Source of the DNA: Daphnia carinata | Taxonomy: Eukaryota; Arthropoda; Branchiopoda; Diplostraca; Daphniidae | Length of the DNA: 64,000 nucleotides | Direction: 5' to 3' | Assembly (NCBI RefSeq): GCF_022539665.2 | Contig: NC_081331.1 | Coordinates: forward strand, 434,001-498,000 | Shown: positions 13,529 to 25,400 of the stretch, in pieces | Position numbering within the stretch: the stretch's first letter is position 1 | Layout of the letters: each line of letters begins with the position of its first letter | The notes under the pieces: model-generated | What the model saw: only the letters and a program-made list of their open reading frames with translations | What the model was told of the DNA's origin: nothing | The model's database searches: none | Made by a program: the position numbers and the translations under genes

Positions 13529-15692
13529 TTGAAATAGACACGCATCTTCATCGGGTCATCATCTTTTAACACCGTCCGGTCATCCCCCTACCATCTTTTT
13601 TTTTCTTCTATATACCAAAATCATCAAAAAGTGCAGCATCATTTGTGTATACCGTAGTACCTTTATTTTAACAAAAACGTGACTGCTTGCCTAAACAAAA
13701 TGGAAGCAGTCCGTTGAAGCGGCAAAACAATAGATTGTAAACAAATTATATCCTCACATCCAATGAAGCAAAGTGTGTGTGCGGACTTGACCACATTTCT
13801 TGTAAACAGTTTTCGTGAATTCTCTGTTGCTTTTTGCGTGCGACGATACTGCGGTGTAAATGATTATTTGAATGGGAAAAAAGGGATGTGCATTTATAAG
13901 AACGTATTTGTATCGTGACGAAACGAAAATTGTAGACGAACGCCAGTCAACCAGAGCACTCGAAAATGAATAAAAAAAGAAATAAAAATTTATACGCGTG
14001 CCCACGCATATTGTACATATAGAGAAATGTGGCTCAAAAAGAATATTCTTAGTCAGCTGTTTTTCTTTTCGTTTACGTGCTGATGCTTGTTGACAAACGA
14101 AAAAAAGAGTCTATAAATATTCAAATGTTTTTTTTCTTTCTTTAGTTATTGTGGAATTTGATTATTTAGCCCTTTCCGTTGCACTGTGTCGATATAATGC
14201 TGTAAATATATTTTGATTAGTCACCAGAACAGCACACCCCGCGAAAGAGTATTTTGTTTTGAGGTTTGTCCCGTTTGCTATGTGCATTCTAGGCCGCCTA
14301 TACACACACACACACAAATGTCTTTGTATTTTTTTTCTCGAAATTTACATCCGGCCTGCACGTATGGAAGTGCACGATATTAATTTGTGGGACTTTGCTC
14401 CAGACGCGTTACCGTTCTTATGCAAAGTCACGTAACGAGATTGCCGCAGTCGCTTTGACAAAATGAAATACGTAAAGCGTGGCGTCTTCGCCAAAACACA
14501 TAGCTTTGGAATACGTTTTAAAAAGATCAAACGTTTATGTTCCTTTTTTAAAAAATAAAATAAATAAAACATAAGAAAACGTCTGCATTAATGAGGAGAA
14601 ATTTAAAAAGAGGCTGGGTACAAGTGTCATTTTTGGCGCAGTCTAAACAATAGCGTTTAGAAACAGGCGGGCTGGGTCAGCAACAATGTTCGAGAAAATG
14701 AAGCGGCCATCATGGATTTTTTATCCGCCCCTTCCCCTAGTGCTAACGACCTTGGAACAATTGAAAACGAACAGTAAGAAAACCCAAATGGACCGATTGA
14801 AAAAAAAAAAATTTGAATAGGATCTACAATTTGCTGACCCATCCCATTGCACCCTCTTCACGTTAGCAAAGCGCTCAAGGTCTCTATTTAAAAGCAAAAT
14901 AATAAAGAAAGAGTTAAACAAAAAAGTCTACATTCCTACTAACTCTCTAATTCAAAAAACAATTTTCACAACAATCTATTATATAGCTATCGAATGATGC
15001 ATTTAATATTTAATGATGTACACATTGCAAAATATTACACGTTTTCCTACTTGTGCAAGTGGAATTTTTCTTGTTGCCATTTTTGGATTGGCCCTTTGGC
15101 GATGATTTGGCAGTGATTAAATGCATATAAAACACCAAATTGTTTTTTTTTATGGCATCCCAATTTCAACACCCAACACAGCCAACTGTTTATTGGTATG
15201 GAGCAAGTAAGGACTTCCTCGAGTTTGCTAAAAATAAGCAAACCGCAAAGTTAAAGCAATCACGATTGTTCAAGCATGATTGAACGAACTCGCTTGCGGT
15301 GTCTACTTAACCTCCTTCCCTTTGTGATACACGCGTGACTATTTTTTGATCAATAAAATGAAATCTCTGGTATTGATTCAAGAAACCATAAAAAAACCCG
15401 TGACTGGTTCACTGACATGCCACAACACTTAATCATTTATCAGTTGAGCTATAAATAAATTGAAAATGCAACGCAAGGAAGTCAATACATGATTGCTGTT
15501 CCCAATGCCCTGCGTGTTAGGCTTCGAAGATGTGTGCAACGCAGTCACAAGGATCACCAACAACTTGTACCTTTGTGCTTTTCAAAATTTAGCTTTCGAA
15601 AAGTGGAACATTGATTATGCTTCTTTGTATAACGACACGTGTATTAAACGGACTTTGTTCGTTTGTTACGTAAATCAACGCGATAAAAACAA
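13529..15692. other. Convergent 3' region of globin and CUB/lectin genes
   Basis: Holds the globin 3'UTR, with AATAAA signals about 440 bp after the stop, and the downstream side of the minus-strand lectin gene. No gene was recognised between them. Confidence 0.6.
13969..13986 (+). terminator. Two AATAAA polyadenylation signals (globin)
   Basis: AATAAA occurs at 13969-13974 and 13981-13986, 440 bp downstream of the globin stop, giving a plausible 3' end. Confidence 0.45.
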
Positions 15693-16806
15693 TTAAGGAT
15701 TAAGTTCACAGACGGCACCCCAAACACCATCGCAATGGTAACTGGCCCAATGCAGACCGTTGTAACCGATTAACATGCACGTGTAATTTTTGTCGTATTG
15801 ATCGTTGCAAAATGGCTCTGCAATAGGATACCAATTGACATAACCCGGATAGAGATTCGTATTGGTGGCTTCCCAAACCCATCGTCCAAATGTCTTGATA
15901 CAACTCGTCCAAAAATCGCTTCCTATTTTGAATTTAATTTAATTTTTTTAATTAATGATAAAGGCTATAATGATTTGTTCCATTTACCTAAGCCCCACGT
16001 ATCGGAAATGGCCTTGTCTTCTTCGGGAGTCTCGATAGACACTAACAACATACCGTTGTCTTCGCAAAAAGCTTTTTGATCAGTTTGATTCCTCTGTTGA
16101 ATTGAAATATAAATCTCGTAACATTGGACTAAACTGTTATTAAAGTATAACTGACCTTGGTGTAGGAAGCGCAATGGCACGAAACATCATCAACGAGTCG
16201 AGTGCAGTTAGTTTCCAATCCCAAATCGGCAGGACAAATGACGGCCTTTTTACAATTTAAAATTATTGAATAAATTTAAGATGCACATCAAGATCTTAAT
16301 TTTCTACCTTTTGGATTTTCAATTGAATTTGAGTCGTTGGCATTTTCTTGAACCGAATCTCAACTGATGATTGAGTTGTGTAAACGACCGTCTCTTCTTC
16401 CTTGGCATAAATGATTGGAGATGCTGAGCCAAGTCCATCGTGAATCTGACGGTTAAAAAAAGGCCATCAATCATCAGAATAAAACAAATTATTTTTTTTT
16501 CAAAACATTTAAGTACAGTGATATAATCTTGGACTTGTTCGAAGCTTCCGATGTTGACTGCGCTCAGGGCCAAAATGCGATCGGGTTCGGTTTCAATTTT
16601 CCAGACGCAATCGACGTCAGTTGGTGCATCAACGACCGCTGATTTTTCTACAAACATTTCGCCCCCACAAGCTCCTACGTCCATTTAAAACATTGCATGA
16701 AAAACTGTTTAAAAAGAAGAATGATATAAGTTATACCAGCACGGAACGAGACGACATGGCCGATGATGGAACACAAGAGAAATAAAAAGGCAAATCGTTG
16801 ATCCAT
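15693..16806 (-). CDS. Secreted CUB plus C-type-lectin-domain protein
   Basis: Extracellular protein of 263 residues. Six minus-strand exons keep phase: 16737-16806, 16517-16674, 16308-16445, 16156-16245, 15988-16093 and 15693-15922. A signal peptide (FAFLFLLCSIIGHVVS) is followed by a CUB domain (about 24-122: GACGGEMF start, a DCVWKI strand, the VEIRF strand) and a C-type lectin-like domain (about 125-262: cysteine-rich start, WVWEATN-like core, HWASYHCDGVWGAVCEL end). The usual EPN or QPD sugar/calcium triplet is absent and PIAEPF stands near its place, so calcium-dependent sugar binding is doubtful. Such proteins act in arthropod immunity, coagulation or matrix. A TATA box lies about 70 bp upstream. 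It neighbours two more secreted-protein genes. Domain call is firm; the role is inferred. Confidence 0.9.
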
Positions 16807-16873
16807 TATTTCTTCACTTGTAACCGAATAATTAAAATGATGCGATTGACCGTTTGTTCCCAGGAAGTTTTGT

Positions 16874-16882
16874 CTTTATATA
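16874..16882 (-). promoter_or_regulatory. TATA box of CUB/lectin gene
   Basis: TATATAAAG on the minus strand, 68-76 bp upstream of the start codon. This would place initiation about 30 bp further on and leave a leader of roughly 40 nt. Confidence 0.6.
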
Positions 16883-17708
16883 GAGACAATAAAAAAAATG
16901 TGAAGAATATATCTATTAATATTTATCATGTTGTCAGTCACGTTGTTCGTCAACGTGCACGACCCCTCAGAATGTGTGTGCGTAACAAAGCTATATATTC
17001 ATTTCCTGTTCAAAACATCCTGCAGATTAGAAGTGATGGAAAAGGACGTGAACAATATCTTTACGTAAGCTCTGCTCAAACACAATTATATAAGTTGTTA
17101 TTTCGTCAATTCGATGTAGGAAGAAGAGGCAGTTCATTTCATTGAACTAGTCAGATGTTTGTCACACGTAAAAATTAAAACAAATGAAATTGCCAAAAGC
17201 AAAATGATGAGACATAATGTCAATCTTCTCTCTTTATCGCGCTTATTAAAAACAATGACAGTTGTATGTTTTATATAATAGCTCACAAACTCCTGGTTCA
17301 CGTGGAAAGCCTCGTTTGTTTGCCACCACCTGAGACTATATCAGGTGTCAATATATCCCGTGTTCCAATTTCGAAGCGACAAAAACACGTACAGGTGAGT
17401 CAGCAGTTAAAACGGCCATGCCCAGCACCAAAACCAGACGCAGATGCTTGTAAAAATATTTTTTTAAATGTTGTCTATTATTTTTTTAACGGTGTTCTGC
17501 GGTTGTTTCCGAACAGACAACATAAACATTCACGCCAAACAATAAATCATAGCAGCTCTTGCGACTCGAAAATGCGCTACATAACAACGCACGATCGTAT
17601 TGTCTGTCGTATTGTGCGTCATACTCAGCTGATGAGGAGTCTGCGTTGCATCTGGATTGTGTCTGTGGATGTGTTTGCCCACGAAGCGGCAGAAAGAATT
17701 CAGACGTG

Positions 17709-17715
17709 TATATAA
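17709..17715 (+). promoter_or_regulatory. TATA box of proline-rich peptide gene
   Basis: TATATAA stands 79-85 bp before the start codon, giving a predicted short leader. A strong TATA box is typical of inducible or tissue-specific arthropod effector genes. Confidence 0.6.
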
Positions 17716-17793
17716 GGGCGTACACTCTTTCTCGCTGTTTAAATTGGACATTGTATCTCTAGTCGATTAACACGCAACAATCCATACGAGAAA

Positions 17794-18085
17794 ATGAAAT
17801 TTCTTTTCTTCGCCTTGGCTGCCATGGTCACCGTTTCAATGGCGGTAATAATTTTTATTCCGTTTCATTTCGTTTTTTTTTTTTTTTATTAAATTTCTGT
17901 TTGAATTTTGAAAGGCTTTCCAAATGCCACCTCCGCCACCGACTGAATTTCCTCTTTCAACTGGAGGTCCACTTCCGCCTACTGGATCACCAACTGGTGG
18001 CTTACGTCCTCAACCACGTCCTCCAGGTCCTCGTCCAGCCCGTCTCACGCAGAATTTTCTGGACCAGTCCAAAGCCTCAAATTAA
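17794..18085 (+). CDS. Small secreted proline-rich peptide (apidaecin-like core)
   Basis: Predicted 73-residue precursor from exons 17794-17844 and 17915-18085 joined in phase 0. Exon 1 is almost exactly a signal peptide, MKFLFFALAAMVTVSMA. The mature part begins AFQMPPPPPTEF and then has a Gly/Pro/Thr stretch. It continues with RPQPRPPGPRPARL, which closely matches the PQPRPPHPRL/I core of insect apidaecins, and ends in a short polar tail. There is no cysteine and the core is Arg/Pro-rich. The TATA box at 17709 and AATAAA at 18161 frame a compact gene. A proline-rich antimicrobial peptide is the best guess; a cuticle or secretion-related proline-rich protein is the alternative. The gene model is good; the function is inference from a short motif. 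Confidence 0.75.
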
Positions 18086-18741
18086 ACAACCCAGTATTTC
18101 GTAAAGCGCATCTTCGATGCATTTTTCTTTATCAATTGTCATTTAATTATTTCACCTAACAATAAATATCGTTTTAAAAGCATTATTGATTTTCATTGTC
18201 CCAAAATCAAATGTTTTTCTCTTATATTTAAAAAGTGGAAACAAAAAGAGGTTTTGATAGCTCAAACCGCCTGAATGTATTTTTCATAGCTAAAGGCAAT
18301 TCAATTTTCTCGACATACAACTGCTATTTGAAAAAAAACCCAAAAACAAAAAACATAACGGAAAAAAAATGAAATCGCATTTTCTGCTATATGCAAAGAA
18401 TCATCGGGAGGTCTTGAACATCTTCCAAACGACAGGACATTTCCTACTTGAAAAAGTGTTTCTGCCGGGGCCATAATCAAGACTCGTATACTTCATTCCT
18501 GTGTAGATATACAGTTATGTTTAGTATAGAGACATGTGTTACTTCATCGGTGACCAAATTGCTGGCCAGAAAGAGAAAAGATGTACCATATAGCTAAACG
18601 GAAAACTAGGTTACGTCACATGTGTGGATACACAAACTGCTTTTCCCCTCTATCCTCGTTGCACACGTTTTCTTTTTCAAAGTGATCAGTATACAACGAA
18701 TAGGAAGAGAGGAAGGACCTTGCAATTCTCTCCTTCACAAA
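18086..18741. other. Intergenic spacer between two secreted-protein genes
   Basis: Apart from the poly(A) signal of the upstream gene, nothing was recognised. There is no canonical TATA box close to the downstream start codon. Confidence 0.5.
18161..18166 (+). terminator. AATAAA polyadenylation signal (proline-rich peptide)
   Basis: A canonical AATAAA lies 76 bp after the stop codon of the proline-rich peptide gene. Confidence 0.55.
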
Positions 18742-19448
18742 ATGAAATTTCCAAGTGCTTTTGTTTTGTTCGTCCTCGGTAAGTTGTTTTTAATTTTTAC
18801 ATACCCTAAAAAGAAAAACACATTCTGAAACTCAAACAATCACATTTTCAATACACAGTTTTGCAAACGGTAGACTGTCAAGTAAGAAATCGTTGGAAAC
18901 GGCCGTTGCAAGCGATCACGTCAAAGTTAAGTGGGCGGCTTTCTGTTTCCAATCCGCAATTGCAATACGTCAATCTGAGCGAGCAGGGCATCCGTCCAAA
19001 TGGGTTTGTCGGTGCGGCTGTTGCCCAAGACGTTGACAGATCAACAAAGCCTAATCATCCGTCAGGGCGACACCATTCAGGTCAACTCATTGACGAAAGT
19101 GGGCATGTTTTTGACGAGTGGGACGAGCCGGAAGTGGTGGGAAACAAAGCCCAGTCGAGGCACTCATCTTTAATAGCCACTCGTGTGATACCGAACGACA
19201 TCAATCACGTGTACAGAAAATCAATGCCGACGGCATCGTTGTACAGGATGCCAATCTACGAGCAAGATTCCTATCTGGAAGCGCTGGAACTGTCGAGACT
19301 TCCGTGTCAAACGCTGGAAGACCCCGACGATTGTTACGATTCGACGCAGCTGCTCCGTCAACGTCCCGTAACTCCGCCCAGCAAAAAATTGTTGGCAACA
19401 ATCAGAATCCTGGTCAACTTCCACAACCATCGTCCTAAACATCAATAG
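18742..19448 (+). CDS. Orphan secreted protein, 208 residues
   Basis: Exons 18742-18778 and 18859-19448 join in phase 1. The product has a clear signal peptide, MKFPSAFVLFVLVLQTVDC, followed by a basic start (QVRNRWKRPLQ) and a hydrophilic body with an acidic segment (FDEWDEPEVV), few cysteines (a PCQTL and DDCYD pair) and a basic end. I recognise no domain. The exon plan (tiny signal-peptide exon, then one coding exon) copies that of the proline-rich peptide gene just upstream, and both begin MKF. Two other frames are also long and open across exon 2, so the frame choice rests on continuity with the signal peptide and on codon use in the C-terminal third. A lineage-specific secreted protein is likely. 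Confidence 0.6.
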
Positions 19449-22400
19449 TTTTATTATTTATATGCCACCAATCCTATATCTATTTTATACATAAAAGAAA
19501 AAATACACAACCCAAATTCATTGCAAAGCGAATTGAATCAAGAAATTTGTGGACCGGTTCAAAAATTCGATTTTAGTAGATGGAAAAGTTCTCTCAAATG
19601 TTCTACTGACGAGTCTCTACATGTTTTTTATTTACGACTTTGCGGTAACGTGAAACTAGACCTACCGTAAAAAAAGACCCCGCAGCGCTGTAAGATACCG
19701 TTTGACTCATTTTTTTTTTTTAACTACTAGTGTTACCGAAACAAATGGTTAAACGTGTATTGACTCTGTACTGAGCAACCTTTCAAAAAGACATTGTTTT
19801 CGGCTTTAACAAAGGAAAAATCATTTTTGTTTTTGTTGATTGCATTGGAACAAAGTGAGGTCGTTCAGTACCTCGATTGAACTCCTTTTTCTGCATTTTC
19901 TCTTTTGATTTAACTGCTATTTTTAAATACGGAAGTATAAGAAAAAAGAAAATAGGAGGAAGGGGATATTAAAAAATCTGTTTGCACCTAAGGAAAAAGA
20001 AGAAATGTAACTAGGAACTTCCTTCTAATTCATTTGGATCTATTGCTCCGGGTGTTTAAGGTTTTCAACGGTTCTCTATTCTAACCTTCCGATTCAAGAA
20101 CCATTGATTTCCAAATTTCTCCTTCTTCCTGGATAATCTATGTTTCAACAAAATAAAAGAAATAATAAATTATTAAGTGTTTGATTTCTTTCCGAACTGG
20201 AATAAGTGTTAAGGAAGTAAAGTTTCCTATATACACTCTGTGCCACCCAGAGAGACGTTCCAAAACCATACCCAAAAGCAAACAGCAATTTCTCGCTTCA
20301 AACTTGCCGTTATGCAAAAGAAAGGACTGCAAAACTTTCACAACAGACCCCGTTGACACGAGAAAAATAAAAAAGCAATTCAAAGTTGATAAGTTCTTCG
20401 ATAACACATATCAATAGGGAAGTGTATGCAAGAAGCTATTACAAGTTTAAGGGTGGTGCAACGTGATTGCGAATCGTGTCCCTGACGCACTCGCTGTTTC
20501 AAGAACTTGGTGCAATAACGAAATGATGCATAGACGAGCCATCAGGTAGACTGGCTTAACTAGGCTGGAAATCCGGGACAAGTAAGAACAACAAAAAATG
20601 TCTTGCTGTTGGCGATAGCTCAATCTTTTAGTGCGCCTTCTTCACGCGTTATTTACCCTAAAAGGAAGTTGGCCATGCCAAATAACAAACGAATAAACCT
20701 TATTCTGCCAACTGGTGAGCGCTTTTTTTTTCTACCTGATTTGTCCGTCATCAGCGTCACTAATGGGAACGTGATGTGTAAACATCCTAACATTAAATAT
20801 TTTAGATTTAAGACTCCCGTGTGTAACAGCTGATGAGGCAAACGAAGATTTGCGGTAGATCTTGTATCATATAATCATGTTTTCCTTCATGCTCGTTTTT
20901 TAGACTCTTCAGTTTGCCTCACTCCCTACCAGCTTGTACATAATTAAAGGTGAACTGTTTGTCCAGACATGTCTCGGATAATAATCGAAAGATTTCGTGT
21001 TCCGGATCAACAGCAGACCTTATTGAGGCTATATTAAAATTCATGATTGCATCAGTGACAGTTCGTCAGATTGTATTGGCTGTATTGCTATTTTGACGGG
21101 TGACACGACACGTTGTTTGTCGAATGAGGATGGGTAGGAACGTGGGAATTCAGTAGGATGTGGTGACAGACGTGTTTACAAATGAAAATGTCGTTCGATT
21201 GTTTAAAGATGAGCTCAGTTCGTTCACGCATGATTTTGTATCGAAGGAGGTGATCAAGTCTTTACATTTTCAGGAACTATATAGATGGAATAAATAAAGA
21301 AAAGAAAAGGCCTTTTCCGATAGGCCCTGTGCTCGATAGAATGTACTACACGAGGATTGGCAAGAGTCCAATCGATTGATCGGATAAAAAACTTGCCGTT
21401 CGATTTAATGGGTTTTACAACAACGAAATTTAGAAGACATGGTGTGTTACAATAAAAAAAAGAAAAAATTCAAACAGAGATGCCATTTTTCACAAACTTA
21501 AGCTGACATAAAGTCCCCATTGAAATATTGAAGCACAGGATCAATCCTATGGGCAAAAATTGAAACATGCTCTCATGAAAGTAAATAAACTTTTAAATTG
21601 CGCAAATTTGAAAAATAAAGTTTTACCTTCGCAATGATAAAGCCTTGAAGATCAAAACACATCATCATTGCAAGTTACGAGTCGATAAGAACACATATAC
21701 TTTTGTCTTCTTTGAGAATTGACCTTATATACGTTCTGTGTATCCTTCCGATTTTAAAACAAGAGTTGCGCTATCAATAAATCTACACCAGTTATTTATC
21801 GATTTTTAGTTACAACTCTCTGTGTATCTACGATGAGACTTGATTATTCGAACCAGCTGTCCGTTGACGCCACAACTTTGGCTCCTGGTGCTGTGTAACG
21901 TCCATGGCGAAATAAATCGCGTGTTTCACTGCTATAACAAATGATATCCCTGACACGACATGCGGGCGTTGATGCTGCGATAGATGTTACCACAGGTACG
22001 CCAATCTTGCGCATGTTTTCGTTTATTCATAGTAAACTGTGCAGTTATTGCACACGTTATCTAACCTCTGGCTATATAAGGGCTCTGATTGCCTTTGGCA
22101 CGCAGCCTATAACTAGATTTGAATAAGGTGAGCTGAAACTAATAGACTTGTACATGTTTGGTCACGCACAGCGTTCAGCGAACGTCGACATTAAATGGCT
22201 GCGATTTATAAAAACCCAAGGCATTGAATAGAAAGGTCAGCATTTTTGTAAAGAGACGCAACGATTGTGCCTCATACAACAAACAGAAGCAATGTTAACA
22301 TTTGGCTTGGTCCTGGGATGCCACCACATTTAGTTGAATGAAATTATTTATTGTCTAACGAGTACAAAAAAAAAAGACCGAACGCGTATTTCAAAAGCAA

Positions 22401-25400
22401 AATGGGGATTTAAGAGAAAACTTGTGAGAGAGAGAGAGACTGGCGGACAAAAGAAAATGGACGGATGCGATCAGAAACAATACTTGATCGTCATTGAGTA
22501 GGCTATTTATATGATGACGATGATCTAGAAGGATTTATGATGAATGTTATTGCCGGGCTATTCGTGGTTAGATAAGACCCTTGTACAGTTTCCTGGAATC
22601 GAGCCGAAGAACGTTTCGATCCGATGTTCCATTGATCCGGCCGATGCCTCCCACCTAATGGCGGCCAATACACACACACAGACGTCTATACTTCATCCTA
22701 ACGTTAACTACACTCGTATAGGGGCCAAAAAGAATCCATTTCATAAAAGTGGCTCGCATCAATGTCTCTTAGATGCGAAAGCAAATGGCACCACAATTCA
22801 TACGGAGGATGAGCTTTTTGAAGTCGATAGTGTACTAAACTGAGCACATAAAAGATGATCCAACGCTGGTATCACCTTTAAGGTAGTAAGACGTTATAAG
22901 CGTTTCCTTTCTTGTGGTTGCTGTCGTCTTTGATTTCTTAACTTTTCAGACAAAAAAAAAATGTATTCCTCCTCATTGTCCGTTTGGCTGATGACAAACA
23001 AAAGAACAGGTAATGAATCCCCCACAGACCGTTCTTCAACTTGCTTTAATTTTCTTTTTCTTTGCCTTCGACTATAAAACCGACACGTTTTATTGTTTCA
23101 TTCTTGTTTTGTTGTGCCTTTTTTTTTCGTCACTGTCTACCATCAGCACCCAATCTATCGATTTCCCAGTCGATTTATCGACCCGACTATTCATCAACTG
23201 CTGCGCCTTTATTCTTTTTTATTTAACTTCTATTTTCTTTTATCCTAAAGAGGGAACATGTACTTATCCTGCACGACACGTTGCAAAAAAATGTTGTCTT
23301 TTTGCAAATACAAACTCAGCAAAAAAAAAAAAAATGAATTTGTTTAGACGGGGCCCCATCGTGTTATTATACTATACCTATGGTTCTTAACGCACAGGTA
23401 CGGCAATAAAGTTCTAATGCACCTGGTTGAAGTGGTTCGTAAACATTTGCCAATGCAACCAACTGCGTTAATGAATGAATAACATATTGTGGGATGTAAC
23501 AGGTAAATTTCTATTTCGAGATCTCGTTGTGGCTAATGGGAATGGCTGTATGCAAATTTTCGATGTGGGGATGAAACAAATGTTTTTTCTCTTGTTGTAT
23601 ACGTGTGTGATGGCCGTTAATGAGAGCTACGTCTAACAGCGTTTTAGACATGCTACAAATGATAATTTTTAGTCTAGGAGCTTCGTGAGTGTCCTTCATA
23701 AGCAAATTTTCCGTGTATGGCGCACGCCCTGGCCGTGTGCCGCGAGTGGCTTTTTACAAATGTTCGTGACAGAAGCATTATATTATCTGACGTGCAGCTG
23801 ACGGTGACGTATCAAAATAATTAAAAACAAGACCATATCGTGAATTTTTTAAGCGTAGAAAAAAAAACGTTTTGAAATGAATACAATCAATGGAAGGAGG
23901 AAATGAAAACAATTAAGAAACCTACTTCTGGATGACACGCAGGGCGTGGGCGTTTCTAACGCCCCTTGTTGATGGCCGGGCATAAGTTACTTTGTATTGA
24001 TTTGATCCTCATATAAATGTTTTCTAATATGCTAGACTACTACTTTATTCAGTTGGCGTTCAATTGCATAACCTTTTCGATTTCGTTTATTATCACAGCC
24101 TAACAAGGATTTCGCTCTTAATCAACATTGACAGCAAGACAAAATTTCATCTACCATAAGATTGATATTACGTCATTGCTATTACGAATAAATGTCAATC
24201 AATGTGTAATTCATAACATGAAACCATTTCTTTTAAAATGCCCAAATGACACCACTCTGGACATAGGAAGGACTAAATTGATTTAAGTTTCTTTTCCCTT
24301 TTTGGAGTGTCCATCGTTTGGTATTCATTTTTTTTTTCCACTCAATAAATGGACTCTAAGCTTCCCGGCTTCGCGTTCTGTGCGCACAACCATAGCTAAG
24401 AATTATTTGCCGGACAAAGTTTTTTAAGAGAGCCTTGGACTGAAATATAAGGACTCTCCATAGAAAAGTTAGTTGGAGCGGAAGGAGGGAGTGGGAATAG
24501 AAAGTATCAACTTACAACAGAGTTTAAGGCATATCTCCTGAAAAACTTTGCTTGCAGTGCCAGAGCAAAGGACATTTGAGAGACGCAGCACTTGAGGCCG
24601 GGGGGAAAAGAAACTTCAAATATATACCACACCGTTTTCCTTTCATGGCTACCGTGTGCCCGACTATCCAGGATATAAATCCGAACAGCAAATTTAAGGA
24701 TTGATTTCACTCGGAAGTATACACACACAGCTAACATCTAGTATCTCTCCATAGACGGTGGCCCCGTCTCCTTCCAATCGGGGCAATCGTTCGCCCCAGC
24801 TTTCAATTGCTCTCTCAAAATCCATCTTGTATGATTTAGATATAAATGTTTTTCGCCAGAAGTCTTATACAGGACTGTGTAAAGAGCCAACATGTTTAGA
24901 GCAGCTCCCGCTAGATTCCCTGAGACATTACGAGTTGGTGGATGGAAGATATAGCAGCAAAATTTGATGGCCCCCTACGGATAGTTTATTATGAAAGAGC
25001 CAGGAGTTGTATGTTGTTGCGCGCCTTGCATGATAAGATTGATGACTAAGGCTGTAAGCCCCCTAAATAAAGTGCCCAACCTTGCCATAATTTATTGAAT
25101 TAACAAAACTCATTGGACCAGTATGTTTAGGGTATACCTATTCAAACGACTTCCGTTGAAAGCCCCTTTGGACGAATGCATGAACCCTGTAGACCCTGTA
25201 TTATGAAAGAGACGAGAGTCAAAAGACTTGACCTGATTACATAGATATTTAAAAGAAACGTTAAGACGTATAGACGAATGAAGAAGAGGCATTACTTTGT
25301 ATGTGCAATTGTTTCGTGCTTGTTTGTGCACAACAATTGGCTCTATACAAGGAACTAAAATAAGCTCATTGCAGTTGGGAACGAAAAGCAATCAAGCACG

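Larger units (their letters stand above)
16807..17793. other. Shared promoter region of lectin and proline-rich peptide genes
   Basis: A divergent intergenic region of under 1 kb with a canonical TATA box facing each gene. No coding exon was recognised. Confidence 0.6.

Noticed and set aside
22544-22843. 99-codon ATG open frame in the gene desert
   Set aside because: No domain, no signal peptide, no splice-consistent extension; length is within what chance gives in this much sequence.
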